Assembly (NCBI GenBank): GCA_039180385.1
Contig: JBCDDJ010000121.1
Coordinates: 1 to 15,004, forward strand
Direction of reading: 5' to 3'
DNA from: SIO4C1 sp039180385
GTDB lineage: Bacteria; Cyanobacteriota; Cyanobacteriia; Phormidesmidales; Phormidesmidaceae
DNA: 15,004 bases
The notes below the pieces were generated by a model that did not search any database, was not told where the DNA came from, and worked only from the letters and a program-made list of their open reading frames with translations. The position numbers were made by a program, and so were the translations under genes. Shown here in pieces: positions 1 through 6,729 of this stretch (position 1 is the first letter of the stretch; every line of letters starts with the position of its first letter).

Positions 1-348
1 CTAAACAACTATGAGTCACGTGGTTACGGAATGTCTACGTTGGTCAGCCGAGAGAATGGAACTGTTATTGGCTTCTGCGGACTGGTGCATCCAAATAATC
101 AGCCTGAAACAGAAATAAAATACGCACTTCACCGTCGATTTTGGGGAGCAGGGCTTGCTACTGAAGCTGTCAAGGGCATGCTCAAATACGGTAGATGCGA
201 ATTTCAGATTCCTGAAGTTATCGCAACGGTAGCATCTGAGAATATAGCGTCTCGTCGGGTACTCCTTAAGGCTGGAATGGAAGCATTGGCTAGCTGCTAC
301 GATGATAACGATTCATCAATCATGATCTTTAGGTGGCAATCTGACTAG
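1..348 (+). CDS. GNAT-family N-acetyltransferase (RimJ/RimL type), 5' end outside window
   Basis: The reading frame is open from base 1, so the gene starts upstream; the ATG at 31 is internal. About 115 residues are visible. They hold the second half of an Acetyltransf_3 (RimJ/RimL-like) domain: a beta strand with GTVIGFCGL, an E-I-K-Y-A-L strand, the acetyl-CoA pyrophosphate loop in the form RRFWGAGLATEA (usual pattern WGxGxATEA), and the closing ASENIASRRVLLKAGM motif (usual N-x-x-S-x-x-x-L-x-K-x-GM). The family moves acetyl from acetyl-CoA to an amine, such as a protein N-terminus or a small molecule; the substrate cannot be told. The TAG stop lies directly after an attC-like core box and inside a long palindrome, as in integron cassettes. 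Family assignment is secure, function is not. Confidence 0.85.
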   Translation, partial: LNNYESRGYGMSTLVSRENGTVIGFCGLVHPNNQPETEIKYALHRRFWGAGLATEAVKGMLKYGRCEFQIPEVIATVASENIASRRVLLKAGMEALASCYDDNDSSIMIFRWQSD

Positions 349-439
349 TGCAGCGTCAAACACTCCATAGCAGCGACGGGGTAAAACTGCTAGTATGCGG
401 AGCAGGTGCACTGACCGCCGCTGCACTTTGCCGTTGGGG
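339..439 (+). other. attC-like recombination site 1 (imperfect palindrome)
   Basis: The left box ATCTGAC (339-345) matches the attC consensus RYYYAAC at 6 of 7 positions. The right box GTTGGGG (433-439) matches GTTRRRY at 6 of 7. Between them lies a nested imperfect inverted repeat with unpaired bases: AGTGCAGCG (347-355) with CGCTGCACT (419-427), GTCA (355-358) with TGAC (412-415), CTCC (363-366) with GGAG (399-402), and TAGCAG (368-373) with CTGCTA (387-392). Length of about 100 bp, position just behind a gene stop, and a following ORF 27 nt after the right box all fit an attC site. The core boxes are slightly degenerate and no integrase is visible. Confidence 0.5.
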
Positions 440-446
440 GGCATAT

Positions 447-451
447 AGGAG
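447..451 (+). promoter_or_regulatory. Ribosome binding site of the GFA gene
   Basis: AGGAG lies 8 nt before the ATG at 460, which fixes this start. It sits inside the very short leader between the attC-like box and the gene. Confidence 0.7.
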
Positions 452-459
452 AAACCGAG

Positions 460-885
460 ATGGCAATTAAAGGCAGATGTTTATGCGGCAAGGTTCGTTA
501 CGAAGTTACTGGGCCACTCTTTAATGCAGATCACTGTCATTGTTCTATGTGTAGACGTCAGCATGGGGCAGCATTTTCTACTTATGCAGAATTCAATCCA
601 GGCGATTTTATATGGAGTTCAGGAGAAGATCTTGTAAAAATATACGAAACGTTGCGAGGTGGCGGATGGTGCTTTTGTAGTGAGTGTGGCTCGACATTAG
701 CAGGGACCGACAAAGGTAAGATCACTACGGTAACGCTCGGCACGGTTGAAGGAGAGCCAGGTATAAAGCCAGAGTCACATATCTTCGTAGGTTCCAAGGC
801 TCAATGGCATGACATATGTGATGATCTCCCACAATTCGAAGAACGGCCTCCAGATACCTGGAAACCACCGAGCAAAACCCCCTAA
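460..885 (+). CDS. GFA-family zinc protein (S-(hydroxymethyl)glutathione synthase-like)
   Basis: This 141-residue protein has the whole GFA fold (glutathione-dependent formaldehyde-activating enzyme family). Zinc ligands are visible in order: CLCG at residues 7-10, H-C-H-C-S-M-C-R-R at 25-33, and CFCSECGS at 71-78. The usual C-terminal P-x-x-H-I and K-x-x-W pattern follows (H107, W116). Length is normal for the family. True Gfa condenses formaldehyde with glutathione, but most small members like this one are uncharacterised, so the reaction should not be assumed. No formaldehyde dehydrogenase gene is nearby. The stop codon overlaps an attC-like core box and the start lies 27 nt after another, so the gene looks like the cargo of one integron cassette of about 520 bp. 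GFA proteins are frequent cassette cargo. Confidence 0.85.
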   Translation: MAIKGRCLCGKVRYEVTGPLFNADHCHCSMCRRQHGAAFSTYAEFNPGDFIWSSGEDLVKIYETLRGGGWCFCSECGSTLAGTDKGKITTVTLGTVEGEPGIKPESHIFVGSKAQWHDICDDLPQFEERPPDTWKPPSKTP

Positions 886-959
886 CAAGCACAGGCAGTC
901 GGTCCAAACCACTGGATACGCTCGCGGTTTGGCCGCTGATGTGAAACATTATGTTCCTA
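880..959 (+). other. attC-like recombination site 2 (imperfect palindrome)
   Basis: The left box CCCTAAC (880-886) matches RYYYAAC at 6 of 7 positions and overlaps the GFA stop codon. The right side has GTT at 953-955. The arms pair as AACA (884-887) with TGTT (952-955), CACA (890-893) with TGTG (940-943), CAG (896-898) with CTG (936-938), GG (901-902) with CC (933-934), and CCAAACC (904-910) with GGTTTGG (926-932), leaving bulged bases such as T903. That is the attC plan. The bases after GTT (CCTA) do not fit RRRY; in a cassette array those bases come from the downstream neighbour, so this could be the array end. Confidence 0.45.
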
Positions 960-1007
960 ATTCAATCTAACAAAAAAGGGAATTAGGCAAAGCACCCAAC
1001 TCCCTTT
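956..1007. terminator. Possible terminator hairpins between convergent genes
   Basis: CCTAATTC (956-963) pairs with GAATTAGG (980-987), and alternatively AAAGGGA (975-981) pairs with TCCCTTT (1001-1007). The two stems exclude each other. They lie between the end of the plus-strand GFA gene and the end of the minus-strand phosphodiesterase, where a shared terminator is expected. U-tracts are weak, so the call is tentative. Confidence 0.3.
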
Positions 1008-1061
1008 CAATACATTGGGTCAGCCCTCTGACTATTGAGAGCAATCAGCTAAAACATCACC

Positions 1062-4000
1062 TTATACGGTAACGAAGCTAGCCTCGCCCAGCTCAGACGC
1101 GATCACCCCATTCCCAAACGTTGCCAGGGTCTCATCGTCAAAGCTGATGTTGTTGCCACCCAGAGACAGGGCCTCAAAGCTGAGACCGTCAGCCAGCCCG
1201 ATAAAGTCGGTGCCGACTTCAAAGTCCACGATGGTATCTGTGCCTTCGCCTGCTGCCAGGACAAAGGTGTCACTACCGCTGCCGCCAGAAAAGTCATCTC
1301 CGGTTAAGGTATCGTTGCCGAGACCGCCGCGCAGCAAGTCATCGCCATCATCCCCCCAAATCTGGTCGTCGCCTGCACCGCCGAGCAGCTCATCGTTGCC
1401 GCCCTTGCCACCGATGCGATCGTTGCCAAGACCGCCGATAATGATATCATCTCCCCCAATGCCAACCTGGGAGGTAGGATTATTCAAATCTCCGCGTAGT
1501 ACGTCGTCGCCATCCCCTCCTTCAATGAGGTCAGCCCCTAAGCCACCCGCGATGGTTTCATCGCTGTCACTACCTTCGAGGATGTTATCCAAAGAAGCAA
1601 TCCCTAGCCGAGGATCGAGATCCAGGGGCTCGTCCAGCTCTAGGGTGATGATTTCATTGTTATCGATCTCCAAGCCAAAGAAATCGCGACCGACGGAGAA
1701 GGGATAGTTGTTGTCGTTTGCGACTAAAATGGTTTCCTCGTCTAGGACAAGCACGTCTTCGATCGTGACAAATGGGAAGCCAAAGGTGCCGCTGCCATCG
1801 CCATCCACGTCGTTCGGATCGTCAATGTTCAACAGATCAGCGACCCATGTTTTCTCGACAAAGCCTTCATCATTGATGTCAGACAAATCAACCTTAAAGA
1901 CCTGTTTAAACTCAGCCTCGATGCCCTGGCGACCATCCCGCTCAATGACCAGAAACTCATCATCATTGATAGGGGTAAAATCACCAATGGCGTGGCTGGG
2001 GTCGTCCATCTGGTATAGCCCCACGATATCAAGAAACACACTGCCCTCAACGTCGAATTCATAGATGCGCAGCGAGCCCTCGGGGTCGCCAAAGACGGTG
2101 CCCTCCAACATTGGGTAGAGGGTCTGACGGTCGGGGCTAAAGGCCATGCCTTCGTAGCCGCGGGAGCCGCGCAGGTTGGCAAACTCTTCAGCGGTTTCAA
2201 ACTGCTCAACCACAATCCGTCCGGTCTCGGGGAAGTCGGTAAAGAAGCCGTCTACGCCAATCTCAATCAGCTGACGAAACTCTTCGCCCGTAGTTTGGGG
2301 GGTGCCGTCGGCGTTCAGAGTCAGGAACTGCTCTTCGTCTCGCAGGGTGTAGGGATGGACCTGCAACCCGGCATCGTGGGCAAAGTCAACCAGTGGAAAA
2401 ATCTCGCCCGTGAGCTGGGTGGTAATTTCAGCCACGCCATCGCCGTTCCCGTCTACGGGCTCCTCCAAGGGCTCCCGCAGCAGAATGTTGTTCTTCCAGG
2501 GGCCAAGGCCATCGGCATAGCTGCTAATTTCGAGAATGGCCTCAGCATTGGCCAGGGTATCATAGCCTGGGTTCTCGAAGTCTAGAAAAGGCAGCAGATC
2601 CCCATAAATTGCTGTTTTTTCTGTCTCAGTCAGATCGGCATTTTCCACTAAGTCAAAGGGCACAGAAAACCCACCACCGCCTTCGTTGATAAAGCTGCCT
2701 TCTGTGTCACCAAAGAGCTGCACTAGCTGAAAATTCTCTAGACCGGCCTCGGGCATGAGATTGTTGCGTAGATCGAGCAGGTTGGCAATTTCAAAGGACT
2801 GGATAAAGATCCGACTGCGGTCGGTGAAGCCAGTCTCCACCAGAGTGTCGACCAGGGGTTCTTCTAAGGACAGCCCTTGTTGATCAAAAAAGGTAGGATG
2901 CTTGGTCTCAGGATAGATACCAATATTACGACCCACTTCAGCGCTGACGTCCTCAACCAGCTCAATCACTTCCTGGAAGGTGGGAATCTCGAACTGGCCA
3001 TCAAAATCAGGATTTCGGACATCGCGAGACTGGACAGCTCGTAACTGTTTAATCTCTGCCAGGGTGAAGTCTTCAGCAAAGTAGGCGGTAAATTCTTCGC
3101 CATCCAACAGTTTGGTGGATTTACGGTCTTCTCCGAATACCTCGGCCACGTTAGTGGTGTCATCCAGGATAGGTTCGTGACGCGCAATCAACACCCCGTC
3201 TTGGGTAATCACCAGGTCTGGCTCGACAAAATCTGCCCCCTGGTAAATGGCCAAACGATAGGCCTCCAGCGTATGCTCAGGGAAATCGCCACTTGCGCCC
3301 CGGTGACCAATGACTAAAGGCGTCTGACCATTGAGGGTGTTGAAATCAAAGTCGGGATTATTGGGAGAGCGAACTTGATCAGAGACCAGCTTATCGCGTA
3401 CCGGGTCGCCCGTACGAGGAAAATCGGTGAAGAACCCATCTGCGCCAATTTCAATCAGCTGCTGAAATTCTTGCTCAGCGGTTTGGGGGGTGCCATCTGG
3501 ATTAAGCGTCAGGAAGCGCTCTTCATCTCGCAGGGTGTAAGGGTGAACCTGCAAATCAGCGGCGTGGGCATCGTCGATGAAGGAGGTGATTTCGCCAGTC
3601 AGCTGCGTGGTGATTTCGGCGACGCCGTCGTTGTTGCCATCGACGGGTTCATCCAGGGCATCTCGTAGGAGAATGTTGTTTTTCCAGGGGCCTGCGCCTT
3701 CTGCATACAGATCGCTGATTGCCTGCAGAAACCCAGGGCTGTCGAGATCGCTATAGACAGTGGTGGCTGACAGCGGCTGCTCAATGGCCGCTAAAAACTC
3801 TGGGCTATAAATGGCTTCGAGGTCATTGCTCTGCTCTACATTAAAACGGATATCAAAAGGGGCAGAAAATCCCTCATCGACTGGGGCATCAGGGAGGGTG
3901 TTGCCGTAAAGCTGTACCAGGGGCAGATCTCCCAGACCAACTTCATCGAGCTGGCTTTGTAGATCAATTAGATTCTGAAACTCGAAGGATTGGATAAAAA

Positions 4001-5165
4001 TCCGGTTAGGATTGGTGAAGCCAGTTGCTTGCAAAGTTGCAATCAGAGGTTCTTCTAAAGACAGCCCTTGCTCATCAAAGAAGGTAGGATGCTTGGTCTC
4101 AGGATAAATCCCGACCTGGACTCCCGTTTCAGCTTCAACCTGCTGAACCAGCTCAATTACCTGCTCAAAGCTAGGGATCTTAAATAAATCATTGAAGGCC
4201 TGATCGCGGAAGTCACGGGATTGACGGGCACGAACACTTTCTTGCAGTTCTGCGAACGTGAAGTCTTCTGCAAACCACCCCCCTGTTAAAACCCCATCCA
4301 GGCTCTTGACAGTTAACCGATCAGCAAACTGAGGCAGGTCAGCAACGTTTGTAGTCAGGGTGCTGTTTTGCTGAACAATAGGCGCTCCAGTCTCATCCCG
4401 CAAAATTTCTCCAGTCTCATCCAGCTCAACCTGAGCTAGCGTCGGCTCGTGGCGGGCAATCAGAACGCCATCACGGGTAATCGCCAGGTCAGGCTCGATG
4501 AAGTCGGCACCGGCTGCGATCGCAGCTCGATAGGCCTCCAGCGTATGCTCCGGAAAGTCACCACTGGCCCCTCGGTGGCCGATTACCAAAGGGTCTTGAC
4601 CGTTTAGCGTATTTAAATCCACCGGATTTGGCGTCGCAATCGGGGCTTCTAGCAGTTCGCCGTCGCTATTAAAATGTAAAAGAAAGGGACCAAACTCTTC
4701 CCCGATCCAGATATCACCCTTGCCATCAATGACGAATGATTCGATATCGAAGTCGGCACCGGTTAGCAGTCGGTCGTCAGTATCTCCATTTTGAATCTCG
4801 AAAGGAATCAGACCGTTCGGGTCGCTGAGTTGCACAAACCCCTGAATGTCAACACTGCCGTCACCCTCTTGACCGCTGAAGCTGGGGGCAGCCTGGTAAA
4901 GTCGCAGCAGGTAGTCGGTGCTATTGGCCTCGCCCCCAAACCCATTGTCAGAGAGAAACCAAAATGTACTACCGTCGCTGTCGGGGGCAAATTGCACCCC
5001 GCTAAACCCCTGCACAGGCTGGCCATCAAAAGGCCCGGTGCGACCATTGGCAGAGATTGGCTGGATACGATTAACGGCATCAATCTGACCGTTGTCTGCA
5101 CCAGACTTAGGACCTTCTGCGAAGGTATCGGCGGGTAGAGAAGCGAACCCTTTTAAGGTAACCAT
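1062..5165 (-). CDS. Secreted esterase-like phytase / tandem GDPD phosphodiesterase with RTX repeats
   Basis: This 1367-residue protein has five parts. Residues 1-185 are the first half of an esterase-like phytase (PF13449-type) beta-propeller. Residues 192-585 and 617-982 are two glycerophosphodiester phosphodiesterase domains, both with the catalytic set: HRG at 197-199 and 621-623, E-P-D at 224-226 and 648-650, ARHE at 238-241 and 662-665, and PETKHP with its Lys at 358 and 755. Residues 985-1190 are the second half of the phytase-like domain (RGYEGMAFSPD onward). Residues 1198-1295 are RTX repeats (GGxGxDxL), followed by an RTX-type C-terminus. There is no N-terminal signal peptide, so type I secretion is inferred. 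The protein probably splits glycerophosphodiesters outside the cell to release phosphate. The start is supported by AGAGG (5171-5175) 5 nt upstream. A Pho box lies upstream at 5329-5358. Confidence 0.9.
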   Translation of the reverse strand: MVTLKGFASLPADTFAEGPKSGADNGQIDAVNRIQPISANGRTGPFDGQPVQGFSGVQFAPDSDGSTFWFLSDNGFGGEANSTDYLLRLYQAAPSFSGQEGDGSVDIQGFVQLSDPNGLIPFEIQNGDTDDRLLTGADFDIESFVIDGKGDIWIGEEFGPFLLHFNSDGELLEAPIATPNPVDLNTLNGQDPLVIGHRGASGDFPEHTLEAYRAAIAAGADFIEPDLAITRDGVLIARHEPTLAQVELDETGEILRDETGAPIVQQNSTLTTNVADLPQFADRLTVKSLDGVLTGGWFAEDFTFAELQESVRARQSRDFRDQAFNDLFKIPSFEQVIELVQQVEAETGVQVGIYPETKHPTFFDEQGLSLEEPLIATLQATGFTNPNRIFIQSFEFQNLIDLQSQLDEVGLGDLPLVQLYGNTLPDAPVDEGFSAPFDIRFNVEQSNDLEAIYSPEFLAAIEQPLSATTVYSDLDSPGFLQAISDLYAEGAGPWKNNILLRDALDEPVDGNNDGVAEITTQLTGEITSFIDDAHAADLQVHPYTLRDEERFLTLNPDGTPQTAEQEFQQLIEIGADGFFTDFPRTGDPVRDKLVSDQVRSPNNPDFDFNTLNGQTPLVIGHRGASGDFPEHTLEAYRLAIYQGADFVEPDLVITQDGVLIARHEPILDDTTNVAEVFGEDRKSTKLLDGEEFTAYFAEDFTLAEIKQLRAVQSRDVRNPDFDGQFEIPTFQEVIELVEDVSAEVGRNIGIYPETKHPTFFDQQGLSLEEPLVDTLVETGFTDRSRIFIQSFEIANLLDLRNNLMPEAGLENFQLVQLFGDTEGSFINEGGGGFSVPFDLVENADLTETEKTAIYGDLLPFLDFENPGYDTLANAEAILEISSYADGLGPWKNNILLREPLEEPVDGNGDGVAEITTQLTGEIFPLVDFAHDAGLQVHPYTLRDEEQFLTLNADGTPQTTGEEFRQLIEIGVDGFFTDFPETGRIVVEQFETAEEFANLRGSRGYEGMAFSPDRQTLYPMLEGTVFGDPEGSLRIYEFDVEGSVFLDIVGLYQMDDPSHAIGDFTPINDDEFLVIERDGRQGIEAEFKQVFKVDLSDINDEGFVEKTWVADLLNIDDPNDVDGDGSGTFGFPFVTIEDVLVLDEETILVANDNNYPFSVGRDFFGLEIDNNEIITLELDEPLDLDPRLGIASLDNILEGSDSDETIAGGLGADLIEGGDGDDVLRGDLNNPTSQVGIGGDDIIIGGLGNDRIGGKGGNDELLGGAGDDQIWGDDGDDLLRGGLGNDTLTGDDFSGGSGSDTFVLAAGEGTDTIVDFEVGTDFIGLADGLSFEALSLGGNNISFDDETLATFGNGVIASELGEASFVTV
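1266..1574 (-). repeat. RTX (hemolysin-type) calcium-binding repeat block
   Basis: About nine glycine/aspartate-rich nonapeptides of the form GGxGxDxLx lie near the C-terminus of the phosphodiesterase (GGLGADLIEGGDGDD, GGLGNDRIGG, GGAGDDQIWG, GGLGNDTLTG). In this family such repeats bind calcium outside the cell and accompany type I secretion. Confidence 0.85.
2220..4592 (-). repeat. Tandem duplication of the GDPD domain
   Basis: The two GDPD domains are about 424 residues (1272 bp) apart and share many identical peptides: TLNGQ, LVIGHRGASGDFPEHTLEAY, YPETKHPTFFD, QGLSLEEPL, GPWKNNILLR, VAEITTQLTGEI and VHPYTLRDEE. DNA identity is also patchily high, for example around the HRG motif (about 3260-3320 against 4530-4595) and the ETKHP motif (about 2870-2915 against 4070-4115). 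This shows an internal duplication. Confidence 0.85.
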
Positions 5166-5328
5166 TTACACCTCTAAATTATTTTTTTACGCAGTGTTGG
5201 ATACTCAACTAAAATCTGTGAGAGCCCTAAACCAGCGGAAGGTTGAATTCTAGATTCTGAGCCCTGACGTCTTCTCCAGGCATAGATCCCCAGTCTGAAT
5301 GAGTATCCCCAGGCACTATTTCAGAGCT

Positions 5329-5358
5329 AGGTTAAAGAGAGATTTTTAAATGATTAAA
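5329..5358 (-). promoter_or_regulatory. Pho box upstream of the phytase/GDPD gene
   Basis: Read on the minus strand there are three 8-bp units with 3-bp spacers: TTTAATCA (5351-5358), AAAAATCT (5340-5347) and TTTAACCT (5329-5336). The outer two match the cyanobacterial Pho-box consensus PyTTAAPyPy(T/A) at all 8 positions and are exactly two periods (22 bp) apart; the middle one is degenerate at 3 positions. It points to the phosphodiesterase gene, 164 bp before its ATG. Possible -10 elements on the minus strand are AATAGT, 8 nt after the box, and GATACT, 21 nt after it. Binding by the SphR/PhoB response regulator is inferred. Confidence 0.6.
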
Positions 5359-5440
5359 TCAGTGCCGTTAAGACCCTAATAAAATGCTTTGTTACGAAGG
5401 GTGTATGGCGGACGCCATCAATCGACACCATCAATCTAAG

Positions 5441-5449
5441 TGATATACT
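5441..5449 (+). promoter_or_regulatory. Extended -10 promoter element of the oxygenase gene
   Basis: TGATATACT has the form TGn-TATACT, an extended -10 box close to the consensus. It lies 30 nt before the ATG at 5480. No clear -35 is seen at the usual distance, which extended -10 promoters tolerate. Confidence 0.4.
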
Positions 5450-5479
5450 CAAGCATTCTGACAATAGAGTTTCAAGCCC

Positions 5480-6523
5480 ATGACCTCACAGCCAGAGAAG
5501 AGTGTTCTGGAACCGGGCGATCGCATTCCTGATTTCATTCGCAGTGACCACACGGGTCAGCCCCAGGCCCTTTATGAATATCCTAAAGGTCGGGTGACGG
5601 TACTCATGGTGTTTACTCAGGTGCCCAAGCCACCTCACCAGCTGCTGCTGCGCATCTCCGAGCAATTTGCTAGCAGCCCAAATCTTTGTGTCGTGGCGAT
5701 GATTCCCCAGTCCGTTGCTGACAATGCGGGTCTCAAAGCAGAGCTAGATCTGGGCTTCCCGGTCTGGTCCGATGACGGCACTGTGGTTGACATCCTGTGC
5801 AAAGGAGCAGGAAAAAGTCTTTTTCGAATGCTGGTTCTGGACCCAAACCTGCGTATTCGGGCAGGGTTTAGTAAGAAGAAAGGAAAGTTTGATCTGGATA
5901 AATTATGTCGGGATTTGGAGGATGCGATCGCACCTCTCCAACCCGCCGAATCTCCCCAACATATCCACAGGGCGGCCCCAGTGCTCCTGGTCGAAGATAT
6001 CTTACCGCCCCAACTTTGTCGAAAGCTCATCCAAACCCACAACCGAGGCAAAACCTTCGCGTCGGGCATGGCGCGAGTGGTTGAGGGTCAAGCGGTGATG
6101 CAGCAAGAAGGTCATCTCAAAAAACGGATCGACCACATCGTCAAAGACCCCGCCCTAACCGAAACCCTGACAAACCTGCTCTCTCGGCGACTGCTGCCTG
6201 AAATGAAAAAAGCCTTTCACTTTCAGCCACGCGGCCTGGAAAACTTTAAGATCGTCCGCTACGACAGCAGCAGCCAAGGGTTCTTTAGCCTCCACCGCGA
6301 TAACAATTCTAAAGATACCGCCCGTCGAAAGTTCGCCCTAACCCTCAATCTAAACTCCCCCGCCGCTTACCAGGGGGGTGCTCTGAGGTTTCCCGAATAC
6401 AGCCCCCACCTCTACCGTCCCCAGGCAGGGCAAGCACTGGTTTTCTCTTGCTCCCATCTGCACGAGGTCACCCCTGTGACCCAGGGAACCCGCTATGGGT
6501 TAATTAATTTCTTTTGGCTCTAA
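5480..6523 (+). CDS. Redoxin-like / 2OG-Fe(II) oxygenase (prolyl 4-hydroxylase type) fusion
   Basis: The 347-residue protein has two parts. Residues 10-150 resemble an AhpC/TSA (peroxiredoxin-like) domain, with PGDRIPDF, VTVLMVFTQVPKP and FPVWSDDG in the expected order. Where peroxiredoxins carry the peroxidatic Cys the sequence is FTQVPKPPH, with no Cys, so peroxidase activity is doubtful. Residues 165-347 are a prolyl 4-hydroxylase-like 2OG-Fe(II) dioxygenase: KIVRYD at 257-262, iron ligands H272-x-D274 and H328, and R338 in GTRYG to bind 2-oxoglutarate. The protein has no signal peptide, so it is probably cytoplasmic. It hydroxylates an unknown protein or small-molecule substrate. Only a weak AGAG (5466-5469) precedes the start. 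It lies divergent to the phosphodiesterase and convergent with phoX. Confidence 0.85.
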   Translation: MTSQPEKSVLEPGDRIPDFIRSDHTGQPQALYEYPKGRVTVLMVFTQVPKPPHQLLLRISEQFASSPNLCVVAMIPQSVADNAGLKAELDLGFPVWSDDGTVVDILCKGAGKSLFRMLVLDPNLRIRAGFSKKKGKFDLDKLCRDLEDAIAPLQPAESPQHIHRAAPVLLVEDILPPQLCRKLIQTHNRGKTFASGMARVVEGQAVMQQEGHLKKRIDHIVKDPALTETLTNLLSRRLLPEMKKAFHFQPRGLENFKIVRYDSSSQGFFSLHRDNNSKDTARRKFALTLNLNSPAAYQGGALRFPEYSPHLYRPQAGQALVFSCSHLHEVTPVTQGTRYGLINFFWL

Positions 6524-6574
6524 GATCTCCTGGTACTGCGTCAAGCTTAAAATTTTGGTTAGAACAGACGCAGA

Positions 6575-6637
6575 GCGGGGATAGAGAGACGCCGAGCGCT
6601 TCATCCATGGGCAATCTCCGCGTCTCCCTATCCCCGC
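6575..6637. repeat. GC-rich dispersed repeat forming a long hairpin
   Basis: Arm 6575-6592 is the reverse complement of arm 6620-6637 at 17 of 18 positions (the right arm reads GCGTCTCCCTATCCCCGC), with a 27-nt loop. It sits between the convergent oxygenase and phoX genes and could also stop transcription, but there is no U-tract. The same motif occurs in diverged form inside chlH (14540-14562). Short GC-rich repeats of this kind are common in filamentous cyanobacterial genomes. Confidence 0.7.
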
Positions 6638-6729
6638 GTCCCCGCGATAGAATGCCTGACCTCATTGAGAAAGCGCCTTCCTGCAATCAGAAAGACGCTT
6701 CGACATAGGTTCTTGATTGAGAGTCTTCG

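Larger units (their letters stand above)
5166..5479. other. Divergent intergenic region
   Basis: This 314-bp gap separates the minus-strand phosphodiesterase from the plus-strand oxygenase. It holds the Pho box (5329-5358), a short palindrome ATGGCG-GA-CGCCAT (5405-5418), a direct repeat CCATCAATC (5415-5423 and 5428-5436), and an extended -10 near the right end. No additional gene is evident. Confidence 0.7.

Noticed and set aside
1266..1574. RTX repeats as a sign of a hemolysin toxin
   Set aside because: The repeats are C-terminal to phosphoesterase domains, with no pore-forming region or acyltransferase neighbour; they more likely serve secretion and calcium-dependent folding.
1147..2064. 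Long plus-strand reading frames opposite the RTX and phytase region
   Set aside because: They translate to Ser/Pro-rich low-complexity sequence, the expected antisense shadow of Gly/Asp-rich repeats; the minus-strand frame has clear domains.
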